A DNA stretch of 64,000 nucleotides from Marsupella aquatica (lineage: Eukaryota; Marchantiophyta): the NCBI GenBank assembly GCA_973895155.1, contig OZ316899.1, positions 8,990,001 through 9,054,000 on the forward strand, written 5' to 3'. The notes under the pieces were generated by a model. That model searched no databases. It saw nothing but the letters and a program-made list of their open reading frames with translations, and was not told where the DNA came from. This document shows positions 22,701 through 34,536 of the stretch, one piece after another; positions within the stretch are counted from its first letter, which is position 1; each line of letters starts with the position of its first letter. The position numbers and the translations under genes were made by a program.

Positions 22701-23879
22701 GAACATGCTAGGCAGGGGCCTTTGAGTTGAGTGGGGTGGATGAAAGGTGGTATCCCTTCTGTGTCTCTCAGTATTTTCTGGAACATGCTTGTGCCTAGGT
22801 GGCCTAGTCTCCTCTGCCATGTTTCGGTCAGTGTTCGTCCAGGGGTGTTAGTGTGATAACTGTATGCTCTGGTGATGTAGAATCCTAGGGGATAAGCCTC
22901 CATTGTTTCTTTTATCTCTGTGCCATTGGGTGTTCTGGCGGTGATGTATAGTACCTCGCCGGTTTTACTGATGCCTGTATGTATATGCAGGTTGTTGGCT
23001 CTGATGTCTCTAAAGCTAAGGAGGTTCCGAGTAGCTTTAGGGGCAAATATTGCTGATGTGATTTCAATTGTAGTTCCTCTAGGGAGGATTATCGTGGCCG
23101 GGCCATGGCTCTCCTCGATTTGGTTTCTGCCCATAATTGTGGTGACTTTCCGCTCTGAGGGGGTTATCTCTTTGAAGTATTCCCTCTTTTTCAGGATTGA
23201 GTGGGTGGTACCACTGTCCACAATGCATGTGTTGGGGTCTTCTAATGTGAGGTGTGTGCCTTTGTGCTCGAGCATGTGCGTTTCTGGTTGGATTTCAGGG
23301 ACATCCAGGAATGCTCCATAGGCCTCCGATTGTGGTGGTTGGAGGCTCTTCTTGTATAAGTCTACTAGGTGTATGGGGGCTCTACAATTCTTTTGGATTC
23401 TGTAGCATGTGGGTGAGTACTCACTTCTTTCTTGTTGGTTTCCAGTCAGAGTACTGGGGTCTTGGGGCTGATCTATTGTTATTCCCCTTTTCCAGCTGCC
23501 TCTGGTACTTCCAAAACGGGGTCTATCACGGCCTCTGCTTCTGGATGTGGGCTCTCGACTGTTCCGATGGGGGAAGCTCCCCCTGCAGCCTCTAAAGGAG
23601 CCTCTCCCCCTGAATCTTCCGCTGCCCCTTGAGTTACTCTCTCGAAAGTTGTTGTAATATGTTTCTGTGTTTGGGCGAGGTTGTATGGACAGGTGCCAGG
23701 GGGTCTCTGTTGGGTGTTCTGGAGTAGTAGGAGCTGGTGTTTTCTGCCAATAGCATGTGTGCTATTAGCTCAGAGTATTTGGTAAATCTCATATTTCTAC
23801 ACTGAGTTGATAATACTAAGTTCGTGGAATGCAGGGTGGAAAGTGTTTTCTCAATTTGTTCTTCGTCGGTTACGGGTTG
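19713..23879 (-). pseudogene. Copia-1 gag(C-term)-protease-integrase-RT-RNase H, decayed
   Basis: Minus-strand blocks parallel to the Copia-2 polyprotein: protease CIVDSGTTHSIL and integrase up to about 22124 (H/C finger, ANVCGPI, RVENAGEF, NGIVESLI), a linker at 21977-21705, RT at 21635-20295 with AIYVDDLNLFG, and RNase H at 20249-19713 with GYADAGY, SNHSEIIALY and EDNRPC. Breaks occur at about 22.1, 21.7 and 20.27 kb and there is a stop within the RNase H. The product is a non-functional relic, about as diverged from Copia-2 as a sister family would be. Confidence 0.9.
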
Positions 23880-23887
23880 TCTGCAGA

Positions 23888-23901
23888 TCCTGGGCCCCCA
23901 G
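23888..23901 (+). repeat. Left TIR of the 11.5-kb transposon
   Basis: TCCTGGGCCCCCAG; first base differs from the right TIR. Further in, TTAATAATGGACC...ACGTGCAAACG is also recognisable at both ends of the 45558-48131 element, indicating a conserved subterminal segment of about 50 bp. Confidence 0.85.
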
Positions 23902-24275
23902 TGTCATTAATAATGGACCGGACGTGCAAACGGCGGAAGGGTACAAAAAATCCAATTCTGAATTAATTTTTATAATTGAATTATAAGCAACAAGACCAAC
24001 TTTTATACGACAATCTCTTTATAACTATTCCTGGGCATCCAAAATGCCGGCCAAAATAATTTGCTTGAAGGGGCCCAGGAATTTGGCACGCCACGTGTCA
24101 CAATGAGATTGGTCCACGTGGCACACCCTGAGTTGAGTTAAGTTTAACCAATACTTGTGGTGAATAGGATAAGGAGTTATGAAATGTATTTTGGCTTTTG
24201 GGGTTTGAGGTGAAAGGTTTTTGGGGGGTACATTTATGGGGGGTTTTGGGTGTTTGCAGGGCAAAAGTTCAAGGG

Positions 24276-24495
24276 GAGTACTCAATCCCCAAGGGAGTGA
24301 GTCAAAGGCCCGGGGCAGGGGAGTACTCAATCCCCAAGGGAATCAGTCAAAGGCCCGAGGCAGGGGCGGAGTACTCAATCCTCAAGGGAGTGAGTCAAAG
24401 GCCCGGGGCAGGGGAGTACTCAATCCCCAAGGGAATGAGTCGAAGGCCCGAGGCAGGGGTGGAGAACTCAATCCTGAAGGGAATGAGTTGAAGCG
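24276..24495. repeat. 45-48-bp tandem repeat near the left end
   Basis: About five units containing GGAGTACTCAATCCCCAAGG and GAGTCAAAGGCCCGGGGCA, of length 45 or 48 with small changes. Because lengths are multiples of three the array is open in several frames, which explains ORFs at 24198-24559. The position suggests subterminal transposase-binding or promoter sequence, but that is inference. Confidence 0.85.
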
Positions 24496-26629
24496 GGAGT
24501 TGAAGGCCCGAGGTCAAAGCATCCAAGGGAGTGTCAAAGTCGGGGTCGAAGGGAATTAGGGCTCAACTTCGAGCCGCCGGATTTCATGTAGTGCTGCCAA
24601 GTCGAGAGGTTTGGTTTAGGCTGAAGGAAGTGGAGGCTTGCAGGTTGGCGACGGACCTTGGATGAAGGAAGCTATGGGGCCTGCATGAAATGCTGCGGTT
24701 GGAGGCCGGCGCTTGATGCTTGCAAAAGTGGCGTTAGATGCAAAGCGGGACATTGCAAGGCTGGGAGGCATGCACTGGCGGGACCGAATGCGGGAGGCAC
24801 ACCTTTTTCAGAGCTTTGTTTAGGGGTAACTTTCTTTACACTACCCACTGTTTATGTAGAATGATCATACTTTCCATTGTTTATGCTGCATGCATACACT
24901 TTATTAACTATGCAAGCACGAAACCTACTGCCAGCTATTGCCCGAGCTACCATTGATCAGCAAGAAGGGTGAGGCGCGGGCTGAGGTGTTGCTGTGGCTA
25001 TTGTTGATCTGCGCTCAGTGTCATTTGTCTGCTGGTCGTCTGTCGAAAGCCCAGCGGGAAGCCCAGGCATCTGAAAGAGGTCCGACATATTTGCTTTTTG
25101 CATGCTAAGTAAACTTGTGCTCACTATCTTACTAGGCTTGCTACCTTACTCCGCATAGTATGAGATTCAAATATTTGGGTATGCATTGCACTTCTCGCGC
25201 CACTTCCGACTATGGTCAACTCCTCTTGTTTTGAAATTGCGGCTCACAGTAGGGCTCAAATGTTCCGGGAAATGTTGCAGAAAATGTAAGGTGGCGTGCC
25301 TTGGGTGTTGTGGAGGCGGCATTGTCTATGTAAGGTCTAGTACCGTTGCTATTGGAGCGCAGCCCCGAGTGCAGCTGCAGACGGTGTCTCAAGCTATCCG
25401 TAGAGGCCCACAAATCCTAGCATGGTGCAATGCAAAAAGGTCTGAATCAGTGTCTTGCCTTTTCACCACCCTGCACACCCTCTGCTCATTGTCGTTGTCT
25501 ATGAAATTTTAGTCTTTCATTGTATGCTGAAGCTGTACAAGCTTTTATGTTGAGTCTGGTCGTGGCGTTTTGGCAATCCCGTGTTAATTGAATGTTGGCA
25601 GGGCCCGACTATGTTTGTTTCTGCTGCCGTTTGGAATATTTGAACACCAATGTGAGCTCCTCATAGGATCAAAACAAAGGTACGTAGGATTGGACCAAGG
25701 TTGAGGACGAAGAAGCAATTATCTCTTATCAGTTTGTTGGATAGTTACAGTGCTCTCTGCAATTTGCACATTGTCGTGCTCATTGTTGTCATCTTGTTAA
25801 TGTGGGTGTAGGGCTTCCTGTGTAGGGATTCTTGTGGGCGCCAATGCTTGTGCAGTTCTGGAGTGTTGGTTTCCTTTAGCTAATATTTTTTGTGATAGCA
25901 GAGTTTTTGTTTGGGTGAGCGCTATCCACCTCAAAAGACTGCAAGCGATTGCAGCCCGGGAGGTTTAGTTTTGGACTGTTGAAGAGCGTCAGCCCGAGCC
26001 TGAGTTTGCCAAGCTTGTCTACGGGAAGCGCTGCTGGCAGAGGGAATTGCAAGCAAACAGGTTATTTTCAAATATAATCGTTCTTCCTGGACATAGTGAT
26101 TTTCAAATCTATTGGTATATCATTTGCTCTTGTTCAGAGTAGCGGAGCATGGTGAACTCCTATTTGTTGCTCCATCGCGGTTAAATTTGTGCTTCAAATG
26201 TGTGCAGGAGCTGTTGCTCTTGCTGTCCCGGCATTTTACCTGTCAAATGTGCGGCCCCGTGTGCGACTAGTGCTGCAGAAGTCCCTATGGAAGGTGTCTA
26301 CCACGGGCTGGGTGGAAAGTGTCTACTTTTGGGTAGTTTGCCATTTTTCTTGGAAGGGAAGTGCCACAAACGTGCTTGGGCTGTGCTTGGACTAATTGGT
26401 TCTGCAGGTAATCCAACATCCTCTATCTCAGTTCTCCTCTGTGTTGATTGTACTAGTCTAGGAATAATTGTGTACTAAGGGGCAGAAATGTTGTTGTTTG
26501 ATTGAAAAGAAGCTTATGAATCAGTTATTTGCTTATAATTCTCATTTTGGCTTGGTGCTTTGTGAATTTACTCTGACCATATGTCATTTTGTACTGCCTC
26601 AGGTGTAAATCTTCAAGCTCTCTAGAAGG
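24496..26629. other. Non-coding leader region of the 11.5-kb transposon
   Basis: No convincing ORF. Several pyrimidine-AG sites and GT sites suggest spliced 5' leader exons, but none can be fixed by eye. Short frames such as 25186-25512 and 26189-26478 have no recognisable similarity. Confidence 0.35.
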
Positions 26630-26650
26630 TTGACTGTATTTGTCACAGAA

Positions 26651-27076
26651 ATGCCTAGGACACGCAGCCATCTTGGAGCAGACCTTGACGGCAGAGGAGA
26701 AAGATTTTGTCTCAAGCTTGTTTCCATGAGGTTGGTTCCTGCCAGTTCTACTGTGGTCTGGGAATATCTGATTGTACACAGGAACACCTACAGTCGGCCA
26801 ATATCTGAGGGCATTCATGTGTTGCCCAAAGGTATTTGCATTGTCCCACTTGTCAATGGCATGGCACAATTAGAGTATACTCTATACTCTGGATGTATCC
26901 ACAGCTGCAAGATGTCTTGTCCAAATTGTCTGGTACGCCTAGGCGATTTTTATAACCAGGCTGGTCAAAACAGAATCAGAAGGTGGGCGGCTTCTGTAAT
27001 TTGGAATCATGATGAGCGGGTCTTAGGTCCAGGAGTTGAGACTGTTTGTCCCCGAGCAGAGGATCATTTAGTTTAG
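26651..27076 (+). CDS. Transposon accessory protein with GC[IV]HSC motif
   Basis: A 141-aa frame starting MPRTRSHLGADLDG, chosen because it aligns with the start of the 16.1-kb relic and directly follows a splice-acceptor-like TTTGTCACAG. Conserved blocks are EYLIVHRNTYSRP, GICIVPLVNG and GCIHSCKMSCPNCLVR; the cysteines and histidine could bind a metal. It lies upstream of, and on the same strand as, the DDE-like gene, so it is probably a second protein of the element or an early exon. Recurrence of the same blocks in the decayed copy at 16.1-16.6 kb supports real coding. Function unknown; no known domain recognised. Confidence 0.55.
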   Translation: MPRTRSHLGADLDGRGERFCLKLVSMRLVPASSTVVWEYLIVHRNTYSRPISEGIHVLPKGICIVPLVNGMAQLEYTLYSGCIHSCKMSCPNCLVRLGDFYNQAGQNRIRRWAASVIWNHDERVLGPGVETVCPRAEDHLV

Positions 27077-28841
27077 CGTCTACAATATCAAATGTGATTT
27101 CATGGCATTTTGAATTTGACTGTGAAATGTGCCTGAATGGCACCAGGAGACGTACGTAAGAAACTATGTACAATTGGATAATTAACACAACTGAAGCCTA
27201 ACACACCCTAAAGTATTCTACAAAATCTGCCTTAAAGCCTTGGACCCCTCTATTATCCCTCTAATTTTGCAAGGAGTATTTTTCCCAAGCCCATGCATTC
27301 CTTCAACATGATTGTCTATGAATGGAGTTGTTGTCGCAAATGATCTCTTTTGGCCTCCAGCTGAATTCTGACCTGGTCCACAAAATCAATGTTCAAATTT
27401 ATTTTGAACATCCCTGGGGGCATCCTAGTTGTGTCCTAGCCAATCTCTTTGCCAATCTATCTCGGATTTACAGATTGACCTGAAGTTTTTTCGCTAATTC
27501 AAACCTTTGCAATGGGTTGCATTATTCAAATAACCATATTCACCCATTGAAATATCCTAAACAGATTGCAATATTACAAAAACCACTTCATTTGTTCACT
27601 GAACAGTATTGCGTAACTTTATTTGATCACAAAATTTAGTAATTTGCTCAATAGGTGATTACTGAAATGTGGGCTGAAATGGTAACAATTTCAATTGCCC
27701 ATGCTAATTGTGTTGCATTACTAATAAGACAAATTTGAATTGCTATTCACTTAATGCCTTCTCTTTGCTTCTCACTTTTTATAGGAGGGAGTGATCATTG
27801 CGATAGTATTCTGCCCCTACGCCCCACCTCCAGAAGCATACTCAGTGTGTGGGATGCTGTAAGGTAAGATTTGGGGGATCATTGATGTGACGGTATATGG
27901 CAATACCTTCCTTTTCCTGGCATTACCCTTCTAAATAGTCCCACTGCAAACTATTTTTAAAGATATTCCTTCAACTCAATTTTTGTTGTCATTTATGCAG
28001 ATACTCATACACCTCTAAAGTCAGGAAGGACAGATGCCCCCAAGTGTTGGGTTCCACCATCACAAGGTATCCAATCAATTTTGAATTTTGTACTATTTCC
28101 TTCTGGATTACTGTATCTATAATGTTTCCACAGACGCTAACTGACAGGCATTGTGTGTTGCTGAGGTAAGTTTGCAAGTTTTTTTTTTCTAGGTCCTTTT
28201 TGCAATTTCCTTTCCTGCTATTGCAAGTGTTGGTTTGCAGGTTCCTCAAGTTCAATGGGACCCCGGGGAACTAATGCCCCCGGAGGAGACTTGCTGGAAG
28301 TGATGACCCAGCAGTCTAGCGCCCCTTGAATGAGAGAGCAGGTTGCCTAGGAGGGGGGGCCTTGGAGTTGATCGCCAATGGCATTCCTGATTAGAGCCCA
28401 AAGTGTTGGGTTTGGTTGGTCCGGGATTGTCAAGGAATCCAATTTCTTGGGGCACTTAGGGTCAATAGGGACTGAGTCCAAGTCCACTGTGCTTGAGTGG
28501 AGGGAATTGGAGTGTGGGAAACCCAACTGTACATGCCAAGCACACATGAGCATGTTACAGATCCCAATCCCTCCAGTGCTTACATTGACATTGGAATCCT
28601 TGTCAGCAAAGGGTCCACCCTTCCCACCCAAGATTTCTCGGAGAAAACTGACTTGGATCTGTAGAAGCCAATCACCAAGAGCAATGGCCGGGATGGGGCA
28701 AGGCTCTCTTGGGGGTTGGTCCAATGGATGTGGTCTCCCAAGCAGTGGGCTGCTGTAGGTGTTCTGTACTAGGGTATTTGATTGGGGAGGTCACAATTTA
28801 GATTTAATAACTCACTACATTCTGCCTGGTTTTAACAGGCA
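27077..28841. other. Interior of the 11.5-kb transposon, coding status unclear
   Basis: Mostly AT-rich non-coding sequence. Between 28347 and 28758 both strands are open; the plus frame includes ELECGKPNCTCQAHMSMLQI, a CxxxxCxC pattern in line with the element's coding direction, while the minus frame has no motif. I do not call a gene. A likely splice acceptor TTTTAACAG at 28840 precedes the next ORF. Confidence 0.35.
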
Positions 28842-29597
28842 ATGTTGGAGATTTATCCATACCTGAAGTGGATACTACCCGAGCCTGATTATGGCAGAGG
28901 GGATCTTCTGTTACACTTGAAGAGGTTGAATTCAAAATTAACTATGCATATTGCAGGGCTGCTCTGCAGAGAATATTACCTGAATGTGCACCATTTCTTC
29001 GTGGATCAAGGTGATAGAATGATTTACATCAGATGGGACAAATATGTCAAGTACAATAGAAATGTTATATTTCTCCTCATCAAATCCGGTGCAGTGAAGA
29101 CCTTCATTCTTCATTGTTGTCATGTGGTGAAGGGGCTTCTGTTGTATGAAGCAAACTTCTACAAGGAAAATAGAAAGGAATGTTTTGATGAAATCCAGGA
29201 CGTCATTGATGGTCTGGAAAATCCTCTGGCCACAGAGTTTTTGGTTGACGTAGGTGGGAAACTGTATCCCTACCAAAATAGACAACTCCCTCCTTGACCT
29301 CTCTGTACATATTCAAGAACGGTAAATGTCTGTGGTCTACCGACTGCTAAAATGGCAGATGGAAGCTTCTGTGGATGTTGCATGTTAGCCTGTTGTGACA
29401 TTCCATCACGCAGGGTTTCAGTGGCAGTGGTTCATCCTGACTTGAACCAAGTGGAATTCCATTGGTTGTGGGCTTATCCCCACACCGTGAAGACTATTCC
29501 ACATTGGCCAAAATTAAATGTTTGGAGAGAACAACCACATTGGGGAGGTTGGGGTAGTGATAGTGATGAGGAGACTGACAGACATAGGCGATTTTGA
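28842..29597 (+). CDS. Unknown transposon ORF with one in-frame stop
   Basis: The frame starts MLEIYPYLKWILPEPDYGRG right after a splice-acceptor-like AG and runs 151 codons to TGA 29295-29297, then stays open in the same frame through 29597. The first part is hydrophobic and helical-looking (LLIKSGAVKTFILHCCHVVK). The second contains SFCGCCMLACC and a Trp/His-rich tail. No family is recognised. It precedes the DDE-like gene by 280 bp on the same strand and may be part of it or a separate protein. The stop could be decay, or the two parts may be separate exons. Confidence 0.45.
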
Positions 29598-32103
29598 ACC
29601 TCAGTACTTGATTTTGAAGCGTTACTCATTTCCAAGAGTTAGTGCACCACCCGGATTATTTTTTGTAGTTCTATTGTATATACTTGGATCAATCTGAAAC
29701 TTTTGAGATAGTTTTTGCAATCTCAAGAAATGGACTGTAAAGTTTATAGACTTCTATATCAGAATGGTGGTTCTTTTGGTAGTGTTGATTGTGTAATTGA
29801 CATGTGTATATTGTGGGGAAATGCTTGAATGTGACATGTCCAATGTATTGCTTGCAGGTCTGAATCTGTGATTTTTTCATGCCACCTGTGCCTGTATTTC
29901 TCGTTGACCATGAGTCAGGGACCAAAAAACACTCTGGGACCATTAGTTGTCTCCCTGGATGGACCTTGGCGGATGCTAGGCAGAAAATGGTGGATTTGGA
30001 ACTTTGGGACTTTGATTTTGATTTTATTGATAGCATGGGAGGTTGTAGATTGCGTGCTGCTTGGGAAAAAGGCAACCTCATTGATGATTGTGATGGAAAG
30101 ATTGTCATCATCCCCAAAATACAGTCTGTGCCCATCCAAAAAGTGGGGGTTGATGTTGGAAGCAGCAATGCCTCCAATGCTGAGGCTCTGAGTAAGAGTG
30201 TTAGTGACGGAGAGTGGCACACTGAAGTTAGGGTAGAGCCTGAGATACAGTGGGAACAACAGGACTTGTCTCTGCCTGTTTCGCCCCCAACTTCAGCTCT
30301 CCCTAATGACCATTTGCATGTAACTATGGATGATGATCCACATGTGAGTTTCCAGTCAACAACTATGTCAAATGATCTGGCCAAGCTCTGGGTGTCCAGT
30401 GTTGACAAGCTGAAGGAGCATATGGTCTTCATAAAGTGTGAGGACCACAAGTGGAGCGTCAAAACTTGGGACAGTGGTGGTGTTCCATGTGGTAAGATAG
30501 AGTGTTGCGAGTGCAACACTAATATATCTGGATCGTCTAAGTATGTTATGGATAGGGTGTCTGTCCCTAATTGTTTCACAAATTTCAAACAGAAGCATTT
30601 GATCACCCCAAAGCATGCCAAAAATGTGGCACATAATAGTGGGCAGAGAGTAGACTCTGCTGAGATCAGTCGAAGGGCTGCAGCTTCCTCCTTGAATGAT
30701 CGTGCAACTCTTGACATGCACGTTCAGATTGTTGAAAGGCTCAATGAATTTGAGCCTGTGTCCAAACCTACCTTCTACATTATAGGTGATGTTCAAAAGG
30801 AGCCTGTGGAGAAGTTAGAGCGGTTCAAAGTGGGGTGCCATTTTTGCTCCGACGTGTTCACTTTGGTACCCAAGCAACGTAATCTAGAGGTTAATCTGAA
30901 ATCCCATTGCATCTCTGCAAATCATCTATCAGCAGTGGCTAGGAGTTTGAAGCCACCACCTGGTGCACCAGTACTGTCAAGAAGGTCAGGCAGACCTCCT
31001 AAGGATGATAAGAGGGATGTTTGCCAAAGAACCATTAATGGGTTCTTAACCCGGCAGGCCAGAGATATTGCTTCCAGCAGCCGGTCAGGAGGGACAGCTG
31101 GAGGGAGTGGTTCAGGAGGGAGTGGTTACAATGGAGGTTCAGGCCATTCAGGGGATTTGACAGGAGATCCAGGTAAACCCCACCCTTGGTCATTGTTGTG
31201 TTGGGGATTGTGGCGGAACTCAGTTCAATATGGTGCAATAATCAGGCCTATCAAGGATATCCTATTAGATCAGCCAAAGGTTGACGGAGCATGGTACGCA
31301 GAGCCAGGGGTAAAGGCAGAGGTGTGGTGTCTTCTAGGCCAAGAATCTTGTTTGATAGAAGGACTGTTCAGGCATGTGAATTGTAGTAGAGCATCACAGC
31401 TTCTTGGTGGTTTCCAGGATCTGACTTGTGAAGAATGTTACAATATTGCAAGGATGGGTGACTTCTAGTTAAGAGCCTTTAGAGAGGACATTGCAGTAGA
31501 GAAAAGAGGTACTCAAGGAACCGGTAAGGGTAGATGGTTGGCATATCTCACAATTCCTGAGATTCAAGAAGAAGCCAAAACTTACAAGAGAAACATTTTG
31601 TCTCTCAGAAAACGTCTCAGAGCTCAGCAGCACCGCCTGTGCATGCTGGGGACTCGAGTCCCCACTTTGAGAGATCTTTGCAAAGAGTCTGGAAGTAGGA
31701 AAGACCTGTACAAGTTCTACAATGACATAGTCTTGGCTCACCAACGTGGTGCATTTGGTGGGAGAGAGGCCCTATGGGACTTGTTGCGAGATGTAGCTGC
31801 AAATCTTAATAGGAAGAAAGAAGGAAACACCTTTCAGCCCGATACTAAACTTCTTTCCCAGATATTGTTCTAGCACGATGGCAGGCGTGTGGTGGACTGC
31901 TTGCAAAGTAATGCATTAGGCCCTAGCCTGAACACCCTTCAACGGGACAGGAGAGCCATGGCTGTATTTAGGCCTGGTTTGCATGCTGACCAGTTCAAGT
32001 TTGTTGCCGTTGTATACTCTCAGCTAAAGCAGAGGATGGGGATCACAGGTCCCGTGCCATGCTATTTGGCAGAAGATGAGACCTGTCTTAAGCGGACAGT
32101 CAG

Positions 32104-32209
32104 GTGATTTCATTTCCCTGACAACCTCCTACAGTAGCAAATTTTTGTCTATTATCCCTCTCCTCAAGAGGTCTGTGGCTGACCACTACTGTGGATGGCT
32201 GTGTTGCAG
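32104..32209 (+). other. Intron in the DDE-like gene
   Basis: The 106-bp segment begins AG|GTGATT and ends TTGCAG|A. Removing it joins TVR to WQPKHD, placing the first acidic motif directly before the TLLGFCG strand; without removal the frame is closed by stops. Confidence 0.75.
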
Positions 32210-33057
32210 ATGGCAACCAAAACATGACACATTATTGGGGTTTTGTGGGTTGAAAGAGGATCACCAGTGTGTGATTGGCTTGACAATAAAGGTTGGAGCA
32301 GGAGAGGAGGGTTTCAGCAAAATCACTGATACCTTTGAGAATTACAAAATTGGAAACCAGGCCAGATGCATAGTAGTAAATCCTCTTGTAGAAAGATTTC
32401 CTAAGTTTTGCATGGTAGCCATGAGTACATGCGGTAAGTTTACTACAGATTTTGTCAGTCAGCAATGGAAGTCCACAGACACTATGTGGGCTAAATATTG
32501 TCTAGACTCAGTTGGTCCTCTCTTGGGTCATGCCAGTGATGGAGATGCACGAAGGAGGAAGCTCATGCTAGAAGACTACACTGGTCAAAGCTCATATCAA
32601 GGGCAAAGACAAAATCTGAGATGGGAAGGTTGGCTATTGAGCCACTCATTCACTACCAATGGATGTCATACACATGCTGTTGGGTTACATGATCAGGATT
32701 ACATTCATAATGGAAAGAAGTTAATAAACCCACTTGATTCTGCTGCTAGAACTTTGAAGCTGGGAACAGAGGTGGCTGGAATTTGTAACTTGGACACTCT
32801 CCAACGTTTATATAGCAACTTGGATGATGGGTTGAACAAAGGTGACGTTACACGGAATGATAGACAGAATTGGGCTAGTGCACAACGACTATGTAGTAGG
32901 AAAGTTGTGAAGGCACTAAGAATGCTTCGTGAAAGGAAAGATGCAAGAGTTGAGCAAACTCTGGGGACTGAGATGTATCTCACAATATGTGGTGATTACT
33001 TGGATATCTTTATGAATCTGTCTCACCTTGAGAGAACGGGTTGTGCTCTGTGGCAAA

Positions 33058-33268
33058 GTTAGTTTCTTTTTCCGCCTTTGGCGATTATGGTGTTTTCATG
33101 GAAATCATAGTGTTGGGGGTAACACAACAACAATCAATTTTACTGTGAGTTGTGTCCCTATGCAGACATTTCTTGATATTCAGATGTCTGTGCATTTTGT
33201 GGTACTTCTAATTATCCAATTCAGGGATAATTTTTGACATTTGCCAAATGTGCCATTGCATTTGACAG
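33058..33268 (+). other. Frame break and probable second intron before GSDACEQFF
   Basis: The frame of the core (ending GCALWQS) closes at 33062 while another frame continues FFFRLWRLW and, further on, MQTFLDIQMSVHFVVLLI to 33237. The next exon starts after TTTGACAG at 33261-33268. A one-base indel near 33058 and an intron ending at 33268 explain this; the donor could not be fixed. Confidence 0.5.
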
Positions 33269-34536
33269 GATCTGATGCTTGTGAACAGTTTTTCTCCAAA
33301 GTAGGAGGAATGAAAGGGAATGAGCGCAGCTATGATTTCTCTGAGTTGATTGACTGTGCAACATCTTTGAATAGGTTGGCTGCAATGGATCTCAGCAAAG
33401 GGATTAGAGGGGCTGGGAAAAGTCACAAGAAGCATTGCAATATTTGGATGAAACTTCATCTAGTACCAGTACAAGTTAGTACTTCTGTTAATCCTGTAGA
33501 CTATACAAGTGTTGAAACTAATGAAAAAATTGTGGTAGACTTGAAAGAAGGGTTAGTTTTAGCCCAGACTGTAGGAATCGAGCTACAAATGAATCCATCT
33601 ACATCTTGTAGGGATAAAGTATGGTGGGACTCACCTTGGGTTACTGAAAAGAAAGGGTCCAAGTTTGGAGGATGGTGTGATGTTGAAGTGGAGGATCTTG
33701 CTCCTGTTGATAGTGATGATGAAGAATCAGGTAGGGAGGTCAGGCAAGCTCCAGCTAATGTAACCATCCCCACACTTCCAACCGATACTGAAATCCCAAC
33801 AGATATTGCAATGGCAGAAGGTAGTGAAATCATTGAAGATAGTGACAGGCCAAGCATTGCAATAGTAGGAGATCATTGTTCAGCTGTTATGTCTGAAATG
33901 CATTCAGACTTGGTGTATGGACAACCTGTTCTTGACATTAGACCAACTGTGAGTTTTGATGGTCGAACAATGTATAAGAGCACATTGGTGAGCCAACTAG
34001 TTGGCAACCCCAATGTAAGTAAGGATCGTTTGACTAGAGTGAAACAGAGCTTGTACTTCAACAATTTAGTTGATGCACCCAAAGATCGAGCAGGAGCAGT
34101 CACCATGTTCATGACTGTGGGTAGTGATTGTGGAGTTCTCTTTGCTGATACAACAATACAGACTCGGGGCACAAGAGCCACTGAGGCTATACAAAAAGCT
34201 ATGAAAGGGAAAAGAGCAAGGAAGGAACGTGGGACAAGTGGATCTTCTGCCCCCAATCCAAAAAGGCCAAGGGGAGAATCTGTGAATGTTACCATAGTCC
34301 CTGATGGCCTTAAGTACACTTGGGGGATAGGGAGGGTACAGTGCATCCAACGAAAGTATCAGGGTCGGGTGATGGGTAGAACAAGACAATCAGTGGATTT
34401 ACTTGATAGGCCTGGCGATGAAGAAGCTGTAAGAGTTCGTTTTGAATGGTTTTCAAGGATTGGAAATAGTAAGCACAAATTTGCTTACATTGTGATCCTC
34501 AATGGATTGATTTGGACTGTGTCATATCAAACGTGA

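Larger units (their letters stand above)
29879..34536 (+). pseudogene. DDE-like transposase gene, multi-exon, zinc fingers plus catalytic core
   Basis: One frame runs from ATG 29879 to 32103 with only two stops (TAG 31466-31468 and TAG 31871-31873). It encodes zinc finger 1 (C209, C212, H240, H246), zinc finger 2 (C320, C323, H343, H349), an AT-hook-like GRPPK at 371-375 and a Gly/Ser linker at 402-432, then a helical region. The core follows: EDETCLKR (Asp codon 32075-32077), a GT-AG intron, WQPKHDTLLGFCG, GHASDGDARRRK (Asp codon 32538-32540), LHDQDYIHNGKKLINP, NWASAQRLCSRKVVKALRML, a one-base frame break near 33058, FFFRLWRLW, and GSDACEQFFSKVGG (Glu codon 33283-33285). An acidic, low-complexity tail runs to 34536. 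The order of acidic motifs suits an RNase H-fold transposase. Assignment as D-D-E is inference. Confidence 0.7.

Noticed and set aside
28347-28724. Minus-strand ORF overlapping a plus-strand ORF
   Set aside because: Neither frame has a recognisable domain; coding direction of the element favours plus, but support is too weak to call a gene.
29689-30717. 342-codon minus-strand ORF
   Set aside because: Antisense to the zinc-finger frame of the DDE-like gene, with no motif; a shadow of the real frame.
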